Shown here one piece after another: positions 1 to 4,963 of a stretch of DNA of 6,960 nt; the stretch's first letter is position 1, and each line of letters starts with the position of its first letter. The position numbers and the translations under genes are program-made. The notes beneath the pieces were generated by a model. That model did no database searches, had not been told where the DNA came from, and worked only from the letters and a program-made list of their open reading frames with translations. The DNA is from Syntrophaceae bacterium UBA7544 (GTDB lineage: Bacteria > Desulfobacterota > Syntrophia > Syntrophales > Smithellaceae), in assembly GCA_002479215.1 (NCBI GenBank), contig DLME01000106.1, positions 1 through 6,960 on the forward strand, written 5' to 3'.

Positions 1-13
1 CAGTTTGTGTCAT
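1..13 (-). CDS. Start of the gene downstream of rsmH, probably ftsL (only four codons in window)
   Basis: On the minus strand an ATG at 13-11 begins the codons for M-T-Q-T and runs off the left edge. It lies one base after the rsmH stop (TAA, 17-15). A Shine-Dalgarno AGAGG sits in the last rsmH codons, about 7 bases upstream, so translation is probably coupled to rsmH. In most bacteria the gene after mraZ-rsmH is ftsL, a small bitopic division protein, and that is the likely identity. Only gene order and the start signal support this; four residues cannot identify a protein. Confidence 0.4.
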
Positions 14-14
14 T

Positions 15-950
15 TTAATACCTCTCCGCTACACGCAACTTAGCACTACGGGCTCGAGGATTAGCTTTGATTTCTTCTGCCGAAGGAGTCAGCGCTTTTC
101 TGGTTATAATCTTAAGCTTCTTTTCTTTTTCACATACGCAAAACGGTATATCCTTGGGACAGACACAACCTCCGGCCAAAGCTCTAAATTCATTCTTTAC
201 AATACGATCTTCCAGTGAATGGAAGGATATAACACAAAGGCGTCCGCCGGATTTTAACGCTTCGGTAGCATCATCAATGGCCGGTTTTATGTTATCCAAC
301 TCTTTGTTGACTGCAATTCTTATAGCTTGAAATGTTTTTGTAGCGGGATGAATTTTTTGCCATTTTAATTTAGCGGGCATAGAAGAAACAACTACCGTTG
401 CCAGCTGTGCCGTTGTTTCAATGGGCGATAACTGTCTTTTGATCGATATTGCCTTAGCTATTCTCCCGGCCATCTTTTCTTCCCCATAAGATTTTATAAT
501 TCTTTTCAGTTCACTTTTTGCGAAACTATTGACAACATCGTAAGCACTCAACTGTAAGCTGCGATCCATCCGCATATCGAGCAGCGCCTGTTGATTGAAG
601 CTAAAACCTCTTTCGGGCCTATCCAGTTGATGCGAAGAAACGCCGAGATCCAGAAGAACGCCATCAACTTTTTGTATATTCAAACTTTCTAGTACTTTGC
701 CCAAATCAGCAAAATTAGCCTTCGTCAGAATTTTCCGTTCTCCAAACTCCTCTAGCTTTTTTTCTGCGGCTTGCAGGGCTTCGTCATCACAGTCAATCCC
801 CACCAAAAACGAATCTGTTTGTTTTAATATTGCGTAAGAATGACCTCCCCCACCGACGGTGCCATCAACATAAATTCCCTTTTTATTAACCAAAAGCGAA
901 GCAATAACTTCTTTGACCATTACCGGCTCGTGGTAGAATTCGGCATTCAT
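15..950 (-). CDS. rsmH: 16S rRNA (cytosine-1402-N4)-methyltransferase RsmH (MraW)
   Basis: This S-adenosylmethionine-dependent enzyme N4-methylates C1402 in the decoding centre of 16S rRNA in the cytoplasm. The 311-aa length is normal for the family. Visible landmarks are the N-terminal HEPVMVKEV (7-15), the SAM-binding glycine loop VDGTVGGGGH (28-37), the acidic GIDCDDEAL (51-59), LLDLGVSSHQLDRPERGFSF (99-118), LDMRMD (124-129), the NKELDN stretch (215-220) and ISFHSLEDRIVK (241-252). A Cys-rich segment CVC..CVC (262-273) and the usual C-terminal NPRARSAKLR (297-306) follow. The ATG at 950 lies 3 bases after the mraZ stop. Only a weak GGGA is seen about 10 bases upstream, so translation is probably coupled to mraZ within a mraZ-rsmH operon. 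Identification is secure. Confidence 0.97.
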   Translation of the reverse strand: MNAEFYHEPVMVKEVIASLLVNKKGIYVDGTVGGGGHSYAILKQTDSFLVGIDCDDEALQAAEKKLEEFGERKILTKANFADLGKVLESLNIQKVDGVLLDLGVSSHQLDRPERGFSFNQQALLDMRMDRSLQLSAYDVVNSFAKSELKRIIKSYGEEKMAGRIAKAISIKRQLSPIETTAQLATVVVSSMPAKLKWQKIHPATKTFQAIRIAVNKELDNIKPAIDDATEALKSGGRLCVISFHSLEDRIVKNEFRALAGGCVCPKDIPFCVCEKEKKLKIITRKALTPSAEEIKANPRARSAKLRVAERY

Positions 951-953
951 GGC

Positions 954-1400
954 TTAAATTCCCAAATCAGCCATGAAGTCACTGAACTTGTCAATATCGC
1001 CGCCGGTTTTTTTCATTTCATTTTCAAAACGATCTTTCGACCAAATCTCAATTACTTTAATCATGCCGGCCAGAATAATATCTTTTTCTAGATTGGCGTA
1101 TTCGCGCAACGCCGGCGGAATAAGCACCCTTCCCTGGTTATCCAGATTGCAATCTATCGCTCCGGACATGAAAAAACGTTGAAACGCTCGCACTTCTTTG
1201 CGTAAAATAGACTGATGAGATACTTTTTCCTCAATGATGCGCCATTCATTGTACGGAAAAATCATCAAATAGTCGTCCCAGTTGGTGATAACCATGCGAT
1301 TGTCATATTTCTCCGCAAAAACATCGCGAAATTTGGACGGGAAAATGATTCTTCCCTTTTCATCAATGTTATGATGATACTGGCCTCGAAAAACAGACAC
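954..1400 (-). CDS. mraZ: MraZ, transcriptional regulator of the dcw cluster
   Basis: MraZ is a ring-forming DNA-binding protein of the AbrB-like swapped-hairpin fold that represses its own promoter at the head of the division and cell-wall cluster. The protein starts [16 protein letters not shown], the typical family N-terminus. It shows both DXXXR signatures, DEKGR (13-17) and DNQGR (87-91), one in each of its two SpoVT/AbrB-like repeats. I place the start at GTG 1400, giving 148 aa, because GGAGG (1411-1407) lies 6 bases upstream. The longer reading from TTG 1415 would put that Shine-Dalgarno inside the gene and add five residues (MWRLV) not expected in the family. The gene is followed 3 bases later by rsmH, its usual partner. 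The promoter and operator upstream support autoregulation. Confidence 0.95.
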   Translation of the reverse strand: MSVFRGQYHHNIDEKGRIIFPSKFRDVFAEKYDNRMVITNWDDYLMIFPYNEWRIIEEKVSHQSILRKEVRAFQRFFMSGAIDCNLDNQGRVLIPPALREYANLEKDIILAGMIKVIEIWSKDRFENEMKKTGGDIDKFSDFMADLGI

Positions 1401-1403
1401 TAC

Positions 1404-1433
1404 TAACCTCCACAATAAGCCACTTTACTCCAC
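1404..1433 (-). promoter_or_regulatory. MraZ operator: three GTGG boxes at 10-bp spacing
   Basis: Reading the minus strand, three consecutive 10-base units start with GTGG: GTGGAGTAAA (1433-1424), GTGGCTTATT (1423-1414) and GTGGAGGTTA (1413-1404). Characterised MraZ proteins bind direct repeats containing a TGG/GTG core at about one-helical-turn spacing in front of mraZ, so this is very probably the autoregulatory site. It begins at about the predicted transcription start and lies in the 5' leader. The third box contains GGAGG, the mraZ Shine-Dalgarno, so the operator and ribosome site overlap. The role is inferred from position and spacing. Confidence 0.8.
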
Positions 1434-1440
1434 GTGGCCA

Positions 1441-1469
1441 ACTATAAAGGCGGAAAATGCCTTTGTCAA
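1441..1469 (-). promoter_or_regulatory. Sigma-70-type promoter of mraZ-rsmH
   Basis: On the minus strand a consensus -35 TTGACA (1469-1464), a 17-base spacer and a -10 TATAGT (1446-1441) predict transcription from about 1434. This is immediately upstream of the first MraZ box. The stretch beyond the -35 (about 1471-1500) is made of A and T runs, as in an UP element. Spacing and match are near ideal. The insertion element ends more than 140 bases upstream and does not touch this promoter. Confidence 0.85.
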
Positions 1470-1604
1470 GAGAAAAATTTAACTTTTTTTAATAAAAAAA
1501 CATAAAATCACTAGGAAAATAGGAGAAGCGGAACAGAAACAATTTTGAATTGACAAAATGACAAACTAAAACCGCAAATAAAATACTTAAAGTATATTTC
1601 TAAT
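1470..1604. other. AT-rich intergenic remainder between the mraZ promoter and the insertion
   Basis: No reading frame of interest, RNA gene or convincing terminator is seen here. It contains an A/T mirror (seven T, AAT, seven A at 1484-1500) and a short palindrome ATACTTAAAGTAT (1583-1595). Neither forms a stable terminator hairpin. Before the insertion this stretch joined, through one copy of the target TTTTTTAA, to the 59 bases now at 3748-3806 downstream of mltG. Confidence 0.6.
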
Positions 1605-1612
1605 TTTTTTAA
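1605..1612. repeat. Left copy of the 8-bp target-site duplication
   Basis: TTTTTTAA lies directly outside the left terminal repeat and is identical to 3740-3747 outside the right one. Eight bases in an AT-rich target is the duplication size known for the IS1595 family. The sequence is low-complexity, but it matches exactly at the boundaries fixed independently by the terminal repeats. Confidence 0.88.
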
Positions 1613-1634
1613 GGTGATTATCTCCTTGACAAAG
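1613..1634 (+). repeat. Left terminal inverted repeat
   Basis: It reads GGTGATTATC, then TC, then CTTGACAAAG. Against the right end (read inward) the first ten and last ten bases match exactly and only the two central bases differ (TC against GG). It contains an inward -35 box TTGACA (1626-1631) and CTCCTTG (1622-1628), the complement of the transposase Shine-Dalgarno region. Confidence 0.93.
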
Positions 1635-1678
1635 TATTAATTAAGTGCTATCTTATAGTCAAATACTGAAACAAGGAG
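1622..1678 (+). promoter_or_regulatory. Potential RBS-masking hairpin at the transposase start
   Basis: CTCCTTG (1622-1628) in the left terminal repeat is the perfect reverse complement of CAAGGAG (1672-1678), which holds the transposase Shine-Dalgarno. Inside it AGTATT (1633-1638) pairs perfectly with AATACT (1662-1667). The two stems are separated by a symmetric 4+4 internal loop, and TAAG/CTTA (1642-1645, 1652-1655) could pair further in. A transcript entering from outside could fold and hide the ribosome site. A transcript from the internal promoter (start about 1661) would lack the 5' arms. IS10 and IS50 are known to block activation by outside transcription this way; its use here is inferred. 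Confidence 0.55.
1626..1654 (+). promoter_or_regulatory. Promoter of the transposase gene, -35 inside the terminal repeat
   Basis: A consensus -35 TTGACA (1626-1631) lies within the left terminal repeat. It is followed by a 17-base spacer and a -10 TATCTT (1649-1654), preceded by TGC, an extended -10 element. Transcription would start near 1661. The leader would be about 25 bases, with AAGGAG (1673-1678) 7 bases before the ATG at 1686. A TATAGT at 1654-1659 is a better -10 by sequence, but its 22-base spacing is too long. Confidence 0.65.
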
Positions 1679-1685
1679 CTTCACT

Positions 1686-2576
1686 ATGAATAAACAAACT
1701 TCCCTTTTCGATGTTATTGATAAATTTAACACCGAAGAAAAATGTATTGCCCACTTTGAAAAAATACGCTGGCCAAAAGAGCTTATATGCCCTCGCTGTG
1801 AAGGTAAGCGCATTATGAAATTCAAAGCTACGGGAAAAACAGGCAAAGAACGCTCTCTTTATGAGTGTGTAGATTGCCACTATCAATATTCTGTGACTAC
1901 TGGCACTATTTTCCATGATTCTCATTTACCTTTGACTAAATGGTTCTTGGCGATATATCTTATATGTTCATCTAAAAAAGGCGTATCCGCAAAACAACTG
2001 CAACGTCAACTTTCTACTTCTTACGAAACAGCTTGGTACATGGCGCACCGCATCCGCATTGCTATGCAGGAAGATGACGATTTTTGTCATAAGTTCTCTG
2101 GTATTTGCGAAGTTGACGAGACTTATATAGGTGGCAAAGGAAAAGGTCGGCGCGGGCGCGGAGCCTCCAATAAAATTCCCGTAATTGCAATAAAAGAGCG
2201 GACATCAGGCAAACTCCGTATGAAAGCGGTTAATAATGTGAAAGCCAGCACCTTGAAACAGTTTATACGCGATAACGTAGCTCCCGGCTCTAATCTCAAT
2301 ACCGACGAGTTCACTTCTTACTTGTGGCTTGATAGTTCTGAATTTGTTCATAGTACTGTCAACCATTCTGAAACTTACGTTAAATATGATAACGACGGCG
2401 TTATCCATACCAACGGCGTAGAAAATGTTTGGTCATTATTTAAACGTGCCATCTATGGAACATTTCATAAAGTTTCTGCTAAATACCTTCCTCTCTATCT
2501 CAATGAATTTGCCTATCGCTTCAATAACCGTGACCAATTCAACATGATGGATAGGGTTTTAGGGACGAGTTGCTAA
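1686..2576 (+). CDS. IS1595-family (ISXO2-like) transposase
   Basis: A DDE-type transposase that would cut and join the ends of the surrounding element. The N-terminal zinc ribbon has CPRC (35-38) and CVDC (61-64), as in the zinc-ribbon domain found before IS1595 transposase domains. It is followed by a helix-turn-helix-like region (about 100-125, KGVSAKQLQRQLSTSYETAW). The catalytic core shows VDETYIGG with D144, NTDEF with D207, and the C-terminal block HTNGVENVWSLFKR (241-254), where N243 or E246 is the third catalytic position and a conserved Lys follows. The ending YLNEFAYRFNNR (271-282) is typical. At 296 aa it is full length with no frameshift. The ATG at 1686 has AAGGAG 7 bases upstream. 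Its stop TAA (2574-2576) overlaps the stop of the convergent small gene. Confidence 0.95.
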   Translation: MNKQTSLFDVIDKFNTEEKCIAHFEKIRWPKELICPRCEGKRIMKFKATGKTGKERSLYECVDCHYQYSVTTGTIFHDSHLPLTKWFLAIYLICSSKKGVSAKQLQRQLSTSYETAWYMAHRIRIAMQEDDDFCHKFSGICEVDETYIGGKGKGRRGRGASNKIPVIAIKERTSGKLRMKAVNNVKASTLKQFIRDNVAPGSNLNTDEFTSYLWLDSSEFVHSTVNHSETYVKYDNDGVIHTNGVENVWSLFKRAIYGTFHKVSAKYLPLYLNEFAYRFNNRDQFNMMDRVLGTSC

Positions 2577-2848
2577 AACTCAGAAACAGTCAATTCGCGG
2601 CGTATTCTTATCCGAGCAGATGCCTTAGCGTTTTGTGCTGTAAATTGCTTATACGCCGTATAGAAAGCGGTTAGAGCCTCCGTAAAAAAGGGTGAAAAAT
2701 CTTCATAGCAAAATGGACAGGATTTTGGAACCTTATTAAACGCCGTTGTCATATCAAAAATTGTTTCTGCATGACAATTTAAACAAACAGCACTTAATAA
2801 TTTTAAATCTGCAAAGTCAAAAACGTATTCTTTGTATGTGGGGGTCAT
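2573..2848 (-). CDS. Small zinc-ribbon passenger protein (function unknown)
   Basis: I do not recognise this 91-aa protein. It has two Cys pairs, CLNC (22-25) and CPFC (44-47), 18 residues apart, which suggests one zinc-binding ribbon. A probably helical segment with several aromatic residues (about 54-70) and a basic patch ARIRIRR (78-84) follow. No signal peptide or membrane segment is seen. The ATG at 2848 is 7 bases after the stop of the HEPN-like gene, whose last codons and stop (GAGGAGTAA) provide a Shine-Dalgarno about 10 bases upstream, so the two genes are very likely co-translated. Its TAG (2575-2573) overlaps the transposase TAA. Context suggests a partner, regulator or nucleic-acid adaptor of the HEPN-like protein; that is inference. 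Confidence 0.78.
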   Translation of the reverse strand: MTPTYKEYVFDFADLKLLSAVCLNCHAETIFDMTTAFNKVPKSCPFCYEDFSPFFTEALTAFYTAYKQFTAQNAKASARIRIRRELTVSEF

Positions 2849-2855
2849 TGTTTTT

Positions 2856-3707
2856 TTACTCCTCTGGTTCTTTTAGTTTGGTTGAAAGGCTTATAATAAA
2901 ATCGCCAGTCCCTTGCATTATTTTCAATGCCTGATCTTCATCATAACTTTCTCTGGCATGAGCGACAAATATGCGATAAGCGTTTTTAAAATATCGAAAT
3001 TGAGAGGCAGCCTCGGAACAAAATTTTAGTTCTTTATCTCTTGCCTCGCTTTTAGGAAGGTTCTGTTGTGCTGTTATTGCAGTCTCAATTTTGGTTATTA
3101 GTTCATTCCACTGCGCAAGAGTAATCTCAAATGAGAAAGCGATATTTAAATGAGACGCCAGTGCCCGCAAACCTATTTCAGTTGCACGCATTGTATGAAA
3201 AACACAGGCTGTATGCTCGCCTTTTGTGTAACATTTACTTGCCCTCATTAATTCTTTTGACGCATTGGGGAAAGAAGATATTATTTTCTCTATAAGTTCC
3301 CAATCATAATAATTAGCATTTGATGAAGGAATGAAAAAAAATAACTGTGAACTAATCTCTTCGGTAATTGCGCCGATCAATATTTCCAATTCTCGATGGC
3401 TCTGTGGGGGATTTTGAATCGCATTCGACCAGAGTTTTTCTGAAATTGGTAAATTTAATTTAGCACACTGACTTGCTGTCAATTTAACGGTTTCTATCAA
3501 ATTTTCTTTTTGTTTAGGTGAGCTACCCCCTATTCTCATATATTCGGAATGTTGCCCAAATATACGTCCTAAAGCTATAAGTCCTTCTGCATGAATCTGT
3601 AAAATTTCCATAAGGCTCCACAACTTAAAAGGATTTTCAAGCCAAGGTAAGTAATTACCACTAAAAAACTTGTTTGTAAATTTTTCATTTGTGCTAGTAT
3701 TATACAT
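2856..3707 (-). CDS. HEPN-like passenger protein (function unknown)
   Basis: This 283-aa protein is mostly helical by appearance, with no membrane segment. The C-terminal part (about 160-278) looks like a HEPN domain. It has an amphipathic helix ACVFHTMRATEIGLRALASH (167-186), then SQFRYFKNAYRIFVAHARESYDED, in which R245 and H250 form an RX4H motif, followed by a closing helix (259-278). HEPN domains with RX4-6H are often RNases in toxin-antitoxin and abortive-infection systems, but many HEPN-like proteins are not, so activity is unproven. The N-terminal half (1-155) is not recognised. The ATG at 3707 has AGGAGG 6 bases upstream. An alternative start is M33 (3611), with GGAG 4 bases upstream, because the strongest -10 box lies inside codons 2-3. 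The zinc-ribbon gene follows by 7 bases. Confidence 0.78.
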   Translation of the reverse strand: MYNTSTNEKFTNKFFSGNYLPWLENPFKLWSLMEILQIHAEGLIALGRIFGQHSEYMRIGGSSPKQKENLIETVKLTASQCAKLNLPISEKLWSNAIQNPPQSHRELEILIGAITEEISSQLFFFIPSSNANYYDWELIEKIISSFPNASKELMRASKCYTKGEHTACVFHTMRATEIGLRALASHLNIAFSFEITLAQWNELITKIETAITAQQNLPKSEARDKELKFCSEAASQFRYFKNAYRIFVAHARESYDEDQALKIMQGTGDFIISLSTKLKEPEE

Positions 3708-3726
3708 TATCGGCCTCCTTTGTCAA
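3699..3726 (-). promoter_or_regulatory. Inward promoter at the right end, -10 inside the HEPN-like gene
   Basis: On the minus strand TTGACA (3726-3721), a 16-base spacer and TATAAT (3704-3699) form a near-perfect sigma-70 promoter. The -35 is part of the right terminal repeat and mirrors the left end. The -10 is formed by codons 2 and 3 (TAT AAT) of the HEPN-like frame, so transcription would begin near 3692, after the ATG at 3707. Either a shorter protein starts at M33, or the full-length protein is made only from transcripts entering from outside, for example mltG read-through. Confidence 0.55.
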
Positions 3727-3735
3727 GCCGATAAT
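3706..3735 (-). promoter_or_regulatory. 9-bp perfect dyad around the HEPN-like gene start
   Basis: ATTATCGGC (3735-3727, minus strand) and GCCGATAAT (3714-3706) are perfect inverted repeats around a 12-base loop, TTGACAAAGGAG. The loop holds the -35 box and most of the Shine-Dalgarno, and the 3' arm covers the first two bases of the ATG at 3707. In RNA this hairpin would block initiation on transcripts entering from outside. In DNA it could be an operator over the -35. The two bases that differ between the terminal repeats (GG here, TC at the left) lie in the arm, so the dyad is specific to this end. Confidence 0.6.
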
Positions 3736-3739
3736 CACC
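3718..3739 (-). repeat. Right terminal inverted repeat
   Basis: Read inward on the minus strand it is GGTGATTATC, GG, CTTGACAAAG. It matches the left end at 20 of 22 positions, and similarity stops after the final AAAG (GAGG here, TATT at the left). It carries an inward -35 TTGACA at 3726-3721. Confidence 0.93.
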
Positions 3740-3747
3740 TTTTTTAA
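3740..3747. repeat. Right copy of the 8-bp target-site duplication
   Basis: TTTTTTAA directly abuts the right terminal repeat and is identical to 1605-1612. The remaining 59 bases to the mltG stop (3748-3806) are AT-rich and hold no gene and no clear terminator. Confidence 0.88.
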
Positions 3748-3806
3748 TTACAAAATAATTATAACTTTTGTTCACACTAATCGTTTTAAATTATTATATT
3801 ACCTTA

Positions 3807-4946
3807 CTATTTTATGGAGCGATAACGATTGATCGCTTGATTGTGCATATCTAAAGAATCTGAAAAAAAGTGCGTGCCATCTTTCTTTGAAACAAAATAA
3901 AGATATTTTACGGGAGCAGGATACAGCGCGGCATTTAAAGAAGTCCATCCGGGATTGGCAATAGGACCAGGCGGCAAGCCATTGATAATATAAGTGTTAT
4001 AGGGTGAATTTCTTTTTAAATGTTTCTTTAGGACTTTACCGTCAAAATCTTCCAAATCATAAACTGCTGTCGGATCACTTTGTAGGCGCATTTTCTTTTT
4101 GAGCCTATTGTGAAATACGGCTGAAATCAGAGGTTTTTCCGCATCAGCACCCGATTCTTTTCCAACAATAGAGGCAAAGGTAACAAACTGATTAATGTTA
4201 AATCCCAGTTCTTCCGCCTTTTTAACCATTTCGGGTGTAACTTTTTTCCAAAACTGACTGACCATTATTTTCATTATTTGTCGCGTGCTCATCGAACGGT
4301 TAAAAATATAAGTATCCGGGAACAGATAACCTTCTATAGAATCAGACATAATACCCAAAGATACTAAAAAACTTTCATCCTGAGCCAGTTCAAAAAAAGT
4401 TTCATCATCAATCAGCTTAAAATACTCCAACCGCGCAGCAATTTCCTTCATAGAAAAATCTTCGGGGATAGTCACCAGATAAGTTTTAATTTCTCCACGG
4501 ATCAGTTTGTCAATTACTGCCGCCGGAGTAAGAGAAGTGTTGAATTCATATTCACCGGCGCGGATGTTACGCGTGGCTCTTTTCGTTATCGCCAAGCTAT
4601 AAAAGAAAAAGCGGCTATTAACCAATCCCACACCATTAAGTATTTCCGTAACTTTTAGAAAGCTGGAGCCTGTTGGTATATCGACCAGAACAGTTGTATT
4701 TTTGTTATCAATGGAAGTAACCGAATAACTTATCAGCAAAACAAAAAAGAAAATAAAAACTGCGGCAAAAAACAGGACAACATATTTAAGCACACGCCAG
4801 ACAATACGGGGCAATTCAAAAAACTTAAATGCAGTAGAGTGCTTCTTCTTTATCTCTGTTTTTCGTTTACCCTTATCCGCCGGCTGGAGCGTTTTACGGG
4901 GTTTTTTAGCAATATTTTTTTTCTTCGATTCTTTAATTTTTTCCAT
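3807..4946 (-). CDS. mltG: Endolytic murein transglycosylase MltG (YceG family)
   Basis: A membrane-anchored lytic transglycosylase that cleaves nascent glycan strands and so sets their ends during peptidoglycan synthesis. A Lys-rich cytoplasmic N-terminus (1-38) precedes one hydrophobic segment (about 53-74) that anchors the protein with its catalytic part outside. Family landmarks are IEGYLFPDTY (204-213), FASIVGKESG (257-266) with E264 aligning to the catalytic Glu (E218 in E. coli, by my recall), RLQSDPTAVY (287-296) and PYNTYIINGLPPGPIANPG (315-333). I choose ATG 4946 (379 aa), 17 bases after the ruvX stop. The frame continues up to a TTG at 5006, but that would add 20 residues inside ruvX with no hydrophobic or family character. 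No good Shine-Dalgarno is seen at 4946, so translation may be coupled to ruvX. No terminator is evident before the insertion element. Confidence 0.94.
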   Translation of the reverse strand: MEKIKESKKKNIAKKPRKTLQPADKGKRKTEIKKKHSTAFKFFELPRIVWRVLKYVVLFFAAVFIFFFVLLISYSVTSIDNKNTTVLVDIPTGSSFLKVTEILNGVGLVNSRFFFYSLAITKRATRNIRAGEYEFNTSLTPAAVIDKLIRGEIKTYLVTIPEDFSMKEIAARLEYFKLIDDETFFELAQDESFLVSLGIMSDSIEGYLFPDTYIFNRSMSTRQIMKIMVSQFWKKVTPEMVKKAEELGFNINQFVTFASIVGKESGADAEKPLISAVFHNRLKKKMRLQSDPTAVYDLEDFDGKVLKKHLKRNSPYNTYIINGLPPGPIANPGWTSLNAALYPAPVKYLYFVSKKDGTHFFSDSLDMHNQAINRYRSIK

Positions 4947-4963
4947 GGGATTAATTTTCAAAA

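Larger units (their letters stand above)
1613..3739 (+). mobile_element. IS1595-family composite element with two passenger genes (2127 bp)
   Basis: The element is bounded by 22-bp inverted repeats (1613-1634 and 3718-3739) and flanked by an exact 8-bp duplication, so both ends are defined. It carries a full-length ISXO2-like transposase on the plus strand and two convergent minus-strand genes, HEPN-like and zinc-ribbon. An IS1595 element with only a transposase is about 1 kb; here passenger DNA roughly doubles it. The IS1595 family is known to include members with passenger genes. All three frames are open and the ends are nearly matched, so the copy may be recent and active; that is an inference. 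It separates mltG from the mraZ promoter without breaking either. Confidence 0.93.

Noticed and set aside
1401..1415. Longer mraZ reading from TTG 1415
   Set aside because: It would place the only good Shine-Dalgarno (GGAGG, 1411-1407) inside the gene and add five residues not expected in the family; GTG 1400 fits spacing and family N-terminus.
1484..1500. Seven T, AAT, seven A as a hairpin terminator
   Set aside because: No GC in the stem and no gene ending there; it fits better as AT-rich DNA upstream of the mraZ -35 box.
1583..1595. Palindrome ATACTTAAAGTAT as a terminator or operator
   Set aside because: All A/T-rich with a single central base, so it cannot form a stable hairpin, and chance occurrence is likely in this AT-rich spacer.
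1605..3747. Chance match explaining the TTTTTTAA duplication
   Set aside because: T-runs are common here, so chance was considered, but the eight bases match exactly and abut both independently defined ends at the size expected for the family.
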